Source: RGIG7213 sp045545665 (GTDB lineage: Bacteria; Bacillota; Clostridia; Oscillospirales; CAG-272). From it: a stretch of DNA of 37,267 bases. The first letter of the stretch is position 1. Each line of letters begins with the position of its first letter. A program made the translations under genes and the position numbers. The notes beneath the pieces were generated by a model, which ran no database searches, had not been told where the DNA came from, and saw only the letters and a program-made list of their open reading frames with translations. Location of the stretch: contig JAZQBL010000035.1 in assembly GCA_045545665.1 (NCBI GenBank), forward strand, positions 1-37,267, read 5' to 3'. Shown piece by piece: positions 7,923 to 16,475 of this stretch.

Positions 7923-9086
7923 ATGGATAAAATAAAAATAGGTATTATAGGTGTCGGCAATATGGGATCGGCACATGCAAGAAATATTCGTGACGGACTG
8001 TGTCCGGAAATATCCCTCGTTGCCGTAGCGGATATTTCAGAGGAAAGACGGCAGTGGGCAAAAAAGGATCTTCCGAACGTCACCGTTTACGAAACGGCAG
8101 AGGAGATGCTCGACTGTGCGGAAATTGATTCCGTTATCGTTGCCGTTCCTCACTACGATCATCCGAAATACGCCATGGAATGCTTTAAAAGAGGGCTTCA
8201 CGTTATGGTCGAAAAGCCTGCAGGAGTCTACACAAAGCAGGTAAGAGAGATGAACGAGGCGGCGAAAGATTCAAACGTCATTTTCGGTATGATGTTCAAT
8301 CAGAGAACGGATCACGTATACCGCAAAATGAGAGAGCTCGTGCAAAGCGGAAAATTCGGCAGTATCCGCCGTGTAAACTGGATAATAACGAACTGGTACA
8401 GACCGCAGGCGTATTACGATTCGGGTGCTTGGCGTGCTACCTGGGGCGGTGAAGGCGGCGGCGTTCTTCTGAACCAATGCCCCCACAACCTCGATCTGTG
8501 GCAGTGGATATGCGGTATGCCCGTTAAGATAAGCGCAAAGATGAGCTTCGGAAAGTGGCACGACATCGAAGTCGAAGACGACGTCACGATCATTGCCGAG
8601 TACGCAAACGGCGCTGTCGGTACGTTTATAACGACAACGGGAGACGCCCCCGGCAGAAACCGTTTTGAAGTTACCCTTGACGGCGGAAATATCCTTGTCG
8701 AAAACGGAAAAATAACGGTAACGGAGCTTAAAACGAGCGAACCCGAGTTTTCAAAAACGAATACGGAACCGTTCGCCTGCCCCGAATATACGGTCTACGA
8801 GCCTGAAACGGACAAAGAAAATACACAGCACGTCGGAGTGCTCAACAAATTCGCCTCCGCAATTTTACACGGCACGGAGCTTGTGGCATCGGGTGAAGAA
8901 GGCATAAACGGACTTACCATATCGAACGCCGCACATCTTTCCGCATGGCTCGGAAAAGAAATAGAGCTTCCTTTTGACGAAGATCTTTATTACAACGAGC
9001 TTATGAAGCGTGTCGCAACCTCAAAACGCAAGGAAAACGTAACGACAAAAACAGCAGATACAAGCGGTACTTATGGAAACAGATAA
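7923..9086 (+). CDS. Gfo/Idh/MocA family NAD(P)-dependent oxidoreductase, copy 1
   Basis: 387 residues. The Rossmann fold opens with IGIIGVGNMGSAH (residues 6-18). The conserved EKPAG (97-101) carries the active-site Lys98. The C-terminal substrate domain contains GGVLLNQCPHNLDLWQW, with His188 and Asp191 at the usual catalytic positions. The family oxidises or reduces a hydroxyl of sugars, inositols or sugar acids. AGAGG precedes ATG 7923. Its 3' end overlaps the start of a close paralogue by 14 nt. The substrate cannot be read from sequence; the surrounding operon suggests a uronate, glycoside or keto-sugar intermediate. Confidence 0.92.
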   Translation: MDKIKIGIIGVGNMGSAHARNIRDGLCPEISLVAVADISEERRQWAKKDLPNVTVYETAEEMLDCAEIDSVIVAVPHYDHPKYAMECFKRGLHVMVEKPAGVYTKQVREMNEAAKDSNVIFGMMFNQRTDHVYRKMRELVQSGKFGSIRRVNWIITNWYRPQAYYDSGAWRATWGGEGGGVLLNQCPHNLDLWQWICGMPVKISAKMSFGKWHDIEVEDDVTIIAEYANGAVGTFITTTGDAPGRNRFEVTLDGGNILVENGKITVTELKTSEPEFSKTNTEPFACPEYTVYEPETDKENTQHVGVLNKFASAILHGTELVASGEEGINGLTISNAAHLSAWLGKEIELPFDEDLYYNELMKRVATSKRKENVTTKTADTSGTYGNR

Positions 9087-10254
9087 AAAAGAATTACGTA
9101 TCGGTATCGTCGGTATAGGAAATATGGGCTCGACTCATATGAAAAATATATACGAAGGTAAAATAAAAGGCGCGCGTCTGTGCGCCGTGTGCGATATTGA
9201 TGACGAAAAAAGAAAAAGAGCAAAAACGCTTTGCGGTGTTGAAATATTCGAAGATTACGAAAAAATGATATCTTCGGGAAGCGTTGACGCCGTGATCGTT
9301 GCCACTCCGCACTATCTTCACCCCGTAATAGCAAGCTATGCTTTTGAAAAAGGGTGCCACGTGCTGACTGAAAAGCCCGCAGGCGTCCGTGCAAGCGACG
9401 TTTTAAAGATGAACGAGGCGGCTGAAAAAAGCGGCAAGGTCTTCGGCATAATGTGGAATCAAAGAACGAATCCGCTGTTTGCAAAGGCAAGAGAGCTTTT
9501 GCAAAACGGTACTCTCGGCGAACCGAAACGACTCGTTTGGATAATCACGAATTGGTACAGAACACAAAGCTATTACGATTCGGGCGCATGGCGTGCCACC
9601 TGGAGAGGTGAAGGAGGCGGCGTTTTGCTTAATCAGGCACCGCACAACCTCGATCTGTGGCAGTGGATATTCGGTATGCCGAGCGAGGTGCAGGCATCGT
9701 GCTTTGAAGGAAAATGGCATAATATAGAGGTTGAAGACGATGCGGTCATCAACGGATTTTACAAAAACGGCGCTGTTGCCACGTTTATAACGTCAACGGG
9801 TGAGTATCCCGGCACGAACCGCCTTGAAATAAGCGGAAGCCTCGGAAAAATGGTGATAGAAAAAGGAGTTTTGAAGCTCAGTCTTCTTAATGAGGACGAA
9901 AGAAAGTTCTGTTTTGAAGATCCGAACGGCTTTCCGAGCTATGATGTAAACGAAAGCGAAACTGTGCAAAAAGAGCCGGAGGCGGCACACAACGGAATAC
10001 TTCAGAACTTCACAAACGCGGTTCTTTACGGAAAAGAACTGTTAGCGCCCGGATACGAGGGAATAAAGGAAATAACTCTTTCAAACGCCGCGTACCTTTC
10101 TTCGTGGCTCGGCGGCAAAAGGATCTCCTGCGACAAGTTCCCAAGTGAAGTATTTGACGATATTCTTGAAGAAAAAATAAGATCATCCAAAGAAAAAACG
10201 AACGCAAGCTCGCACGCCGAGGGGCAGTCGAGCCGCTGGATGACGAATTGGTGA
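9073..10254 (+). CDS. Gfo/Idh/MocA family oxidoreductase, copy 2 (tandem paralogue)
   Basis: 393 residues with the same architecture as the preceding gene: RIGIVGIGNMGS, EKPAGV around residue 100, and GGVLLNQAPHNLDLWQW. The alignment is ungapped by eye over the first ~240 residues and about half the positions agree there; long blocks such as WIITNWYR and YYDSGAWRATW are shared. The C-termini diverge and end in a short basic or polar tail (SSKEKTNASSHAEGQSSR). ATG 9073 lies inside the upstream gene (14-nt overlap), a sign of coupled translation. The pair most likely arose by duplication and may act on different substrates or as a heteromer. Confidence 0.92.
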   Translation: METDKKELRIGIVGIGNMGSTHMKNIYEGKIKGARLCAVCDIDDEKRKRAKTLCGVEIFEDYEKMISSGSVDAVIVATPHYLHPVIASYAFEKGCHVLTEKPAGVRASDVLKMNEAAEKSGKVFGIMWNQRTNPLFAKARELLQNGTLGEPKRLVWIITNWYRTQSYYDSGAWRATWRGEGGGVLLNQAPHNLDLWQWIFGMPSEVQASCFEGKWHNIEVEDDAVINGFYKNGAVATFITSTGEYPGTNRLEISGSLGKMVIEKGVLKLSLLNEDERKFCFEDPNGFPSYDVNESETVQKEPEAAHNGILQNFTNAVLYGKELLAPGYEGIKEITLSNAAYLSSWLGGKRISCDKFPSEVFDDILEEKIRSSKEKTNASSHAEGQSSRWMTNW

Positions 10255-10261
10255 GGATAAA

Positions 10262-10909
10262 ATGAATAACGTAGATAAAATTATTTCGGATATCGGCATC
10301 GTGCCGGTAATAAAGCTCAATGAGCCGAAAAGAGATGCAAAAAAGCTTGCAGAGGCACTTTGCAAAGGCGGAGTTCCCGTAGCGGAGGTGACGTTCCGCG
10401 CCGCAGGCGCTGAATACGCCATTGAGATAATGAGACGTGAATTTCCCGAAATGCTCGTCGGTGCGGGAACTGTGCTGACGGTCGAGCAGGCGGATAAGGC
10501 AATAGCCGCGGGGGCTTCCTTTATCGTATCCCCGGGGTTCGATGAAGAGCTCGTACGCCACTGCATAAATAAAGGTATCCCCGTGTATCCCGGATGCACG
10601 ACACCCACGGAGTATCAGGCGGCACTCAAGCTCGGACTTGAGGTGATAAAATTTTTCCCTGCCGAGCAGTCCGGCGGACTTGCCAAAATAAAGGCAATGA
10701 GCGCACCGTTCCCTATGCTGAAGATCCTTCCCACAGGCGGTATATCGCTTAAAAATCTCGCTCAGTACATAGGATGTAAGGCGGTCTGCGCTTGCGGCGG
10801 CTCGTATATGGTAACGGCGGATCTTATCGACGGCGGCAAGTGGGACGAGATTACACAGCTGTGCGTTGAGTCGGTGAAAATAATCAAGGAGGTACGTGCA
10901 AATGGCTAA
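10262..10909 (+). CDS. eda: KDPG/KHG aldolase
   Basis: Cleaves 2-keto-3-deoxy-6-phosphogluconate to pyruvate and glyceraldehyde-3-phosphate, the last step of the Entner-Doudoroff branch. 215 residues, the usual length. Glu42 in AEVTFR is the general base. Lys130 in EVIKFFPAEQSGG is the Schiff-base lysine. VGAGTVLT, SPGF, PGCTTPTE and LPTGGIS are all present. It begins 7 nt after the preceding stop, with a GTGAGGAT ribosome binding site. It overlaps kdgK by 8 nt. Confidence 0.97.
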   Translation: MNNVDKIISDIGIVPVIKLNEPKRDAKKLAEALCKGGVPVAEVTFRAAGAEYAIEIMRREFPEMLVGAGTVLTVEQADKAIAAGASFIVSPGFDEELVRHCINKGIPVYPGCTTPTEYQAALKLGLEVIKFFPAEQSGGLAKIKAMSAPFPMLKILPTGGISLKNLAQYIGCKAVCACGGSYMVTADLIDGGKWDEITQLCVESVKIIKEVRANG

Positions 10910-11924
10910 GGTCGTAACTTTCGGTGAAATAATGCTCCGATTGGCTCCCAACGGTTATTACAGATTTTTTCAGAACGATCAGATGCAGGCGACCTTCGGC
11001 GGAGGAGAGGCAAACGTAGCGGTATCGCTCGCACAGTTCGGACTTGAAAGCACGTACGTGACGAAATTGCCGAGCCACGCAATCGGTCAGGCGGCAGTCG
11101 ATTCGCTTCGTTATTTCGGTGTCGATACGTCGAAAATAACGAGAGGCGGCGACCGTGTCGGAATATATTTTCTTGAAAAAGGCGCATCGCAAAGAGGTTC
11201 TGTGTGCATATACGACAGAGCGGGATCGGCAATACAAAAGGCTCAAAGCGGCGATTTCGACTGGGAGGATATTTTTGACGGGGCTGATTGGTTCCATTTT
11301 ACGGGAATTACTCCCGCACTCGGTGAAAACCTCGTCGATATATGCCAAGAAGCCTGCAAGTGTGCGAAAAATAAGGGTATAAAAATATCCTGCGACCTCA
11401 ACTACAGAGGAAAGCTGTGGACGAAAAGTCAGGCGCGCGCGGCGATGACAAGACTTTGCAAGTACGTTGACGTTTGTATCTCAAATGAGGAGGATGCAAA
11501 GGACGTATTCGGCATCGAAGCGGAAAATACGGATATTTACGGCGGAAAACTGAATCACGAAGGCTATAAGAGCGTTGCAAAACAGCTTTACGATACGTTC
11601 GGATTTGAAAAGGTTGCAATAACTCTGCGCTCGTCGATATCGGCAAGCGACAACGATTGGGCAGGCATGCTTTTCGACGGTGAAAACTACTGCTTCTCAA
11701 AGTCGTACCACTTGCATATAGTTGACCGTGTCGGCGGCGGCGATTCCTTCGGTGCAGGGCTTATATATTCCTGCATTACGGGAAAAAGTACACGTGATGC
11801 TATCGAGTTTGCGGTTGCGGCATCCGCACTCAAGCACAGCATCGAGGGCGACTTCAACCGCGTGTCGGTAAAGGAAGTCGAAAAACTTGCCGCAGGCGAC
11901 GGCTCAGGACGTGTGCAAAGATAA
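10902..11924 (+). CDS. kdgK: 2-keto-3-deoxygluconate kinase (PfkB family)
   Basis: Phosphorylates KDG to KDPG with ATP. 340 residues of the PfkB/ribokinase fold. The first signature region is FGGGEANVAVSLAQFG (32-47). The second is VDRVGGGDSFGAGL (274-287), with catalytic base Asp281. CDLNYRGKLW (164-173) is typical of KDG kinases. ATG 10902 is chosen over GTG 10896 because AAGGAGG (10886-10892) is 9 nt from the ATG and only 3 nt from the GTG. It overlaps eda by 8 nt. Last gene of the operon; a palindromic element and a strong terminator follow. Confidence 0.95.
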   Translation: MAKVVTFGEIMLRLAPNGYYRFFQNDQMQATFGGGEANVAVSLAQFGLESTYVTKLPSHAIGQAAVDSLRYFGVDTSKITRGGDRVGIYFLEKGASQRGSVCIYDRAGSAIQKAQSGDFDWEDIFDGADWFHFTGITPALGENLVDICQEACKCAKNKGIKISCDLNYRGKLWTKSQARAAMTRLCKYVDVCISNEEDAKDVFGIEAENTDIYGGKLNHEGYKSVAKQLYDTFGFEKVAITLRSSISASDNDWAGMLFDGENYCFSKSYHLHIVDRVGGGDSFGAGLIYSCITGKSTRDAIEFAVAASALKHSIEGDFNRVSVKEVEKLAAGDGSGRVQR

Positions 11925-11961
11925 ATAAAAAAAGCCCCGCAAAGGAGACAGTTTATAAAGA

Positions 11962-12050
11962 ATGATATATCTCTGACGAGATATGATATAATATCCGTTT
12001 CATAATATGCCGCAGGCATATATCGTCCGTTCTGCAAAGAAACGGATATC
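11962..12050 (+). repeat. Palindromic structured element downstream of kdgK
   Basis: Three nested or adjacent inverted repeats are visible. ATATCTC-TGAC-GAGATAT spans 11967-11984. An outer stem pairs the stretch ending ATCCGTTTC (to ~12001) with GAAACGGATATCAT (12040-12053). Inside it, ATATGCC-GCA-GGCATAT forms a second hairpin (12006-12022). The remaining loop is CGTCCGTTCTGCAAA. The layout resembles intergenic palindromic units seen in gut Clostridia. No reading frame is present. It sits directly before the terminator at 12054. Confidence 0.6.
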
Positions 12051-12053
12051 ATT

Positions 12054-12095
12054 GAGGCACACTTCCTTACGGAGTGTGCCTCAGTTTTGCCTTTT
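12054..12095 (+). terminator. Intrinsic terminator of the hexuronate operon
   Basis: GAGGCACACT(T)CC pairs with GGAGTGTGCCTC across a TTAC loop (12054-12082), a 12-bp stem with one bulged T. AGTTTTGCCTTTT follows. On the minus strand it is preceded by A-rich sequence and may also stop the converging metallophosphoesterase transcript. Confidence 0.8.
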
Positions 12096-12099
12096 AATA

Positions 12100-14205
12100 T
12101 TACTTTTTCTGTTTTGCCGCAACGATCGCAAAAAGCTCCGTTACGTCTTTCGTGTTGATAACGGAATCGCCCGTTACGTCCGATGCCTTGTATACGATAG
12201 ACGATGAGCTTTCATCGTTCGTGTACTTTTTGAGTCTTACGATATCCTTTGCGTTTATCTTGTTATCGCCGTTGATATCGCCTTTTTCTTTATCAAGAGG
12301 ATAAGAAGGCGTCGTTGTGTTGACTGTTACAGCGCCTATGGGCTGTTCACGGTAAAATACCGTTATGACAGCCTTTGCGGACTTCGTGGGATCAAACGAC
12401 GTGCCGAACGTGTAATCCGACGTCGTGTACTCGTTTCCGCCGCTTTCCGCAGTAACTACAAGACCTGCTCTTATTACCTTTTCAAATTCCGTCCACGATG
12501 AATAAGATCCCGGCTTGAATATATACTTTGTGATACCGCTTATGCCGACGTTTTCGACGATCGACGAAACAGCCGTCTTTTCAAATGCATATATCGGATT
12601 TGTTTCACTCGTTATTTCACTTGCATACTGTCCGTAAAGAGAGGTGCCCGTGCTTCTCAGATATACTCTGTTTGCAGTCGCATAAGAATTGTAAACGTAT
12701 GAGTAAAGACCGTTTGAAGCCGAGCTTGACAGCTTCCACATCGTGCGGTTTGCACCGCTTCCCGTGTCTGTGTACGAGCTTGTCGTTGAAAGCGTTGCAC
12801 CGGAGTTTCCGACGAGCATAAGATGACGTCCGCCCGAGCCTGTCAATGTTCCGTAGTACGATGAATCTCTTTCATCCCAACGCCATTCGAGTCTCGGCGT
12901 TACGCCCGTTACGTACGTGCCGTCAGCACCGGTATTTACCGTGATCTTCTTAAGCGTTGCCGAATCCGTTGAATATTCTATTGCGTTTACTTCGCCCGCT
13001 GATATTCCGTCTGTCAGAACGTACGTGTGTCCTGTGAGAAATTCCGAGGTGTGGAGATATTTGTATGAATAATTGTCAACTCTGTTTGACGAACCGTATT
13101 CGGGTGTAAGTATTTCAAGTCCCGACGTTTCGCCCTTGAGGTAAGCGTCCGTCGTGCCGTACGTTGCCGCGCTTTCCTGCTGGGGCCACCAAGCGCCCTG
13201 CGCGCCTACGGGCAAAAAGCCGTCCTTGCCGCAGCGTCTTACGGAGACCTCGTCGCCTCTTATTTCAAATACAGCCATATTGAGATGGTTACCGCCGGGG
13301 TTTTCGTTTGCACAGTAGCCGATATATCCCGCATTCATATACGTGAAGCGGAGCGGAACTGCCTCGGGAAGCTTTGAAGGATCACCGAGCTGTGAAACGT
13401 ACATAACGTCTCCTCTCGTAAGGTAGACGGAGCCGCCGCCGATATAGTCGTCGGAGCGTCCTGAATGGTTATGTCCGTAAAGATAGATTATATTAAGACC
13501 TGCCGCCGCCGCTTCGTTGAGCACGTCGACTATGTAAAGTGCGTACTGACCGTCATCGTACGCTCTCGTTCTGAGAGAGTAATGAAGCGGAATGTGAGCC
13601 GTTACGAAGATGGGCTTCGTGTAGCCTTCGAGTATCTTTGCGTTAAGATAGTTTTTAAGATCTGCGGCAGCCTTCTGTATTTCCTCGGGATGACCTCCCA
13701 TACCATTGCCGACACTCGTCATATCGAGCGGATCACCGTTGAACCAGCCGTAATTGTCGTCGTTGAGAACGTACGTGCCGTAATAAGGCGTATCGCTGGC
13801 GCCTGACGGAGTGAGAAGACTTGCGACTTCGTGTCCTGCGGCATACGGGTCGTGGTTGCCCTGAACGAATACTTCGTGTGTGTATCCGCCAAGATATGAA
13901 TTTATCTTTGATTTTATCGCTTTTATACCTTCGACGCTTGCGTTCGCGCTGAATCCGCCGGAATAGTCACCGCACAAAAGGATCCCGTACGGGTCTATTT
14001 TGCAGGTCTTCATTCCCGAAAGGACCCCGTCGAATGCGGGGGACGGATCGGTTGATCCGGAGGGCTGATAGTCCGATCCTGCAATTACCGTTATGACCTC
14101 GGCGGCGTCAGCCGAAAGAGGCAAATGAGTTATAAGATTTGCCAAAAGCACAAAGCTCAGGCAAAACGATAATACCTTAAAAGAAATTTTCTTTGTCTTT
14201 TCCAT
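12100..14205 (-). CDS. Secreted calcineurin-like metallophosphoesterase with C-terminal type I dockerin
   Basis: 701 residues. A signal peptide covers about 1-34 (KTKK n-region, hydrophobic core, SADAAE cleavage region). The metallophosphoesterase domain spans about 36-330: Asp45 in AGSDYQ, Asp80 in LCGDYSGG, GNHD (116-119), AHIPLH (His204) and GHNH (244-247). The first motif has Gln where the usual D-x-H motif has His. A serine/threonine-rich region of about 300 residues follows. Residues 641-701 are a dockerin with two calcium loops, DINGDNKINAKD and DVTGDSVINTKD. The start ATG 14205 has AAAGGA upstream. Upstream in-frame starts to 14265 would overlap the promoter. Likely surface-attached through a cohesin, acting on a phosphoester outside the cell. 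No cohesin gene is in the window. Confidence 0.93.
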   Translation of the reverse strand: MEKTKKISFKVLSFCLSFVLLANLITHLPLSADAAEVITVIAGSDYQPSGSTDPSPAFDGVLSGMKTCKIDPYGILLCGDYSGGFSANASVEGIKAIKSKINSYLGGYTHEVFVQGNHDPYAAGHEVASLLTPSGASDTPYYGTYVLNDDNYGWFNGDPLDMTSVGNGMGGHPEEIQKAAADLKNYLNAKILEGYTKPIFVTAHIPLHYSLRTRAYDDGQYALYIVDVLNEAAAAGLNIIYLYGHNHSGRSDDYIGGGSVYLTRGDVMYVSQLGDPSKLPEAVPLRFTYMNAGYIGYCANENPGGNHLNMAVFEIRGDEVSVRRCGKDGFLPVGAQGAWWPQQESAATYGTTDAYLKGETSGLEILTPEYGSSNRVDNYSYKYLHTSEFLTGHTYVLTDGISAGEVNAIEYSTDSATLKKITVNTGADGTYVTGVTPRLEWRWDERDSSYYGTLTGSGGRHLMLVGNSGATLSTTSSYTDTGSGANRTMWKLSSSASNGLYSYVYNSYATANRVYLRSTGTSLYGQYASEITSETNPIYAFEKTAVSSIVENVGISGITKYIFKPGSYSSWTEFEKVIRAGLVVTAESGGNEYTTSDYTFGTSFDPTKSAKAVITVFYREQPIGAVTVNTTTPSYPLDKEKGDINGDNKINAKDIVRLKKYTNDESSSSIVYKASDVTGDSVINTKDVTELFAIVAAKQKK

Positions 14206-14236
14206 AATTATTCCTTTCACGATTGTAGTTACCATA

Positions 14237-14265
14237 ATTCTAACACAAAAATTTTTTAAAGTCAA
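14237..14265 (-). promoter_or_regulatory. Promoter of the dockerin metallophosphoesterase
   Basis: On the minus strand, -35 TTGACT (14260-14265) and -10 TAGAAT (14237-14242) are separated by a 17-bp AT-rich spacer. The promoter begins just after the rhamnosidase terminator. It makes the metallophosphoesterase an independent unit and argues for the 14205 start. Confidence 0.75.
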
Positions 14266-14269
14266 TAAA

Positions 14270-14310
14270 AAAAGGAAAGTTCACCGTAAAAATGAACGAA
14301 CTTTCCTTAT
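14270..14310 (-). terminator. Terminator after the GH78-like gene
   Basis: AAGGAAAGTTC (14272-14282) pairs perfectly with GAACTTTCCTT (14298-14308) across a 15-nt loop. T tracts flank both sides: seven Ts on the minus strand, ATTTTTTTT on the plus strand. It is therefore a bidirectional intrinsic terminator. Confidence 0.85.
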
Positions 14311-14328
14311 TTTTTTTATTGTTTTTGG

Positions 14329-16464
14329 TTATTTTTTACCGAAAATACCGCAAAGCCAATATATTACGTGCGATGCAAAGCCGTGGTTACAGCTTGCGTG
14401 CGGCGTGTCGTTTTCCCAAAGAGTACCGGTTGTATCTGCCATCATCTCAAAATAGCCCTTGATGTTGTCCGTTACCTTGTCGTAAAGGCGGTATCTGTAC
14501 AGAAGCTCAAGGCGGAGATAATTTCCGATAAAGGCGTTTGAAAACGGTATTCTTTCCCACTTTTTCGTTTGCTTTCTTTCAGGTCCGAAATCAGCTAAAA
14601 GCGTTTCCCAAAGCTCGGGATAAAGCTCGGGGGTGGCAATATCGGTAAAGAAAGCGTAATACTGACAGCTTTCGGTGCATTTGCCCGACAAAACGGGCTC
14701 GCCCGACGGACTGTACACGGCGTTGTCGCAGAAGAAATCGCCCATAAACGAGTAATTTCTTATTACCTCGGCAAGCTCGTCCGCCTCTCTTTCAAGCGGC
14801 GCATCCGAATAAAGCTTTGCTATCGTGCGCTTGAATTTGCAGTAAAGCATATTCGTGGGATAGGAGATGTCCTGCGTGTAATTGTTCGATTCACTCCATT
14901 CAATGAACACCCAGCTTTCAAGACGGCTGAGAAGTCCGTCGGCGTTTTCGAATTTTTTGAAAAATTCAAGAAGCTTATAGACCTTTTCACGGCACTCGTC
15001 GATATATTCTCTGTCCCCGCTTCTGGTAAGATATTCTTCAAGCTCGATTATAAACCACATAGCCCAGTTCGGGATGTACGCCGTGTCGTTGTGGTCTGCC
15101 GGGTAGCACATCGGGAACATTCCCTCGGGGATAAATTCAAATTTATCGGGGAGCATAAAGTTCTCAATGAAGTTCTTTTCGACAGTCACCTTGCCTGTCA
15201 GCGCATATTCGACACGGGATGTGAAAAAGCTGTCGCAAAGCCAGCCTGCGCGTTCACGTGAGGGGCAGTCCATATATATGTCAAGCGTGTTCTGACAGAA
15301 GGTCGACACTGCCGCATCGTATATTTTATCAAGCACGGGATCGTTCATTTCGGGCTTCGGGGACGTTATAAGAGCTTTGTCAAACTCGTATTTTATCATT
15401 GAAACGTCGCTTATTCTCGCACCTGCGCCGAGCGATACGAAGCTTAAGTATCTGTATGAATACGGCTCAAGGGTGTAAAGAGTGTATTCGCCCTCGTCAA
15501 GCTCCCAAACGCAGACACTGCACGTCGTAAGTCTGAAGGGCGAAACGATACCGTCTGTGAGGATCTCGTCAAACGCTGCAAAAACAGTCGTTTTTTCGGT
15601 ACATTTCACACGGAACGATATAAATCCCGTAAGCTCCGCACCCATATCGAAGATCGCAAATGAGTCCTTTTTGAGAGATGCACAGTTGCCCCGGAAAAAT
15701 CCCTCGGCACTCGGCGAAAGATCGAGCTTTCCGTATTCCTTCGATGAAAAATATTCAAGCTCGTTCGTTCTATATCCTTTGAAAATGGGCGATATATTCG
15801 ATATTGAGCGGTCGTTGTAGTAGTGTTCTTTTTCACTTACGGAAACGTCACCTGCCGAAACGATGCCCAAAGCAGGTGCTTTTTCAAACGTGGGATACGG
15901 TACGTTTCGGTCAAGAAAAGTGACGTTTGAAACCGTTACAAGCTCAACAGCTTCTGCCTTTTTATCCGCATCCGTTTTTAAAATATCGTATTCGGAATCA
16001 CAGCGGTATACCTCGGCAAACGGTCTTTGAAAGGAGTAACGCTGCGTGTATTTCAGCTTTTCTTTGTATTCGGCAGCTTCGAAGTTGTGTACACCCGTGG
16101 CTGAAATACATTCGCCGCCGCTTACGAATTCAGCGCACAGAAACGACTCCCATTCGGGGTATTCAAAGTTGTTTACCGCATATCCGCAGACTGTTACGGC
16201 GATGATGTTCGTGTCGTTTGTCAGAAGATCATCAAGCACAAGCTCGTCAACTCTGAAAAAACCGTGCGCCGCACGGGCAGGACCCGATGCTGCAAAAACA
16301 CCGTTTACGTCAACTCTGTAACAGCAGTTGCAGGCGATTTTGAGTATTCCCGTTTTGTTTTTGACAATGCTTCTGAAAAGAAGCGTGTGGTTCATTTCCT
16401 TTTCTTTTCCCTTTTGCCACACGGGAACGGCTGTCAAAAAGCCTTCGTATTCTTTGTATTTCAT
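14329..16464 (-). CDS. GH78-like alpha-L-rhamnosidase family protein, cytoplasmic
   Basis: 711 residues. An N-terminal beta-sandwich region (about 1-360) is followed by an (alpha/alpha)6 barrel typical of bacterial alpha-L-rhamnosidases. DCPSRERAGWLCD (399-411) matches the GH78 segment that carries the catalytic acid. TLWEN...SCNHGFASHV near the C-terminus matches the TLWE/NHGFGS segment. No signal peptide is present, so it would act on imported oligosaccharides or glycosides. ATG 16464 has AAAGGAG upstream. It begins 11 nt after tgt and is co-transcribed with it. The clan is confident; rhamnose specificity is inferred. Confidence 0.82.
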   Translation of the reverse strand: MKYKEYEGFLTAVPVWQKGKEKEMNHTLLFRSIVKNKTGILKIACNCCYRVDVNGVFAASGPARAAHGFFRVDELVLDDLLTNDTNIIAVTVCGYAVNNFEYPEWESFLCAEFVSGGECISATGVHNFEAAEYKEKLKYTQRYSFQRPFAEVYRCDSEYDILKTDADKKAEAVELVTVSNVTFLDRNVPYPTFEKAPALGIVSAGDVSVSEKEHYYNDRSISNISPIFKGYRTNELEYFSSKEYGKLDLSPSAEGFFRGNCASLKKDSFAIFDMGAELTGFISFRVKCTEKTTVFAAFDEILTDGIVSPFRLTTCSVCVWELDEGEYTLYTLEPYSYRYLSFVSLGAGARISDVSMIKYEFDKALITSPKPEMNDPVLDKIYDAAVSTFCQNTLDIYMDCPSRERAGWLCDSFFTSRVEYALTGKVTVEKNFIENFMLPDKFEFIPEGMFPMCYPADHNDTAYIPNWAMWFIIELEEYLTRSGDREYIDECREKVYKLLEFFKKFENADGLLSRLESWVFIEWSESNNYTQDISYPTNMLYCKFKRTIAKLYSDAPLEREADELAEVIRNYSFMGDFFCDNAVYSPSGEPVLSGKCTESCQYYAFFTDIATPELYPELWETLLADFGPERKQTKKWERIPFSNAFIGNYLRLELLYRYRLYDKVTDNIKGYFEMMADTTGTLWENDTPHASCNHGFASHVIYWLCGIFGKK

Positions 16465-16475
16465 AAAAATCTCCT

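Noticed and set aside
11962..12053. Hammerhead-type ribozyme (CTGACGAG ... GAAAC)
   Set aside because: The CUGANGA core lacks the required stem arrangement and a cleavage site; the bases belong to simple palindromes.
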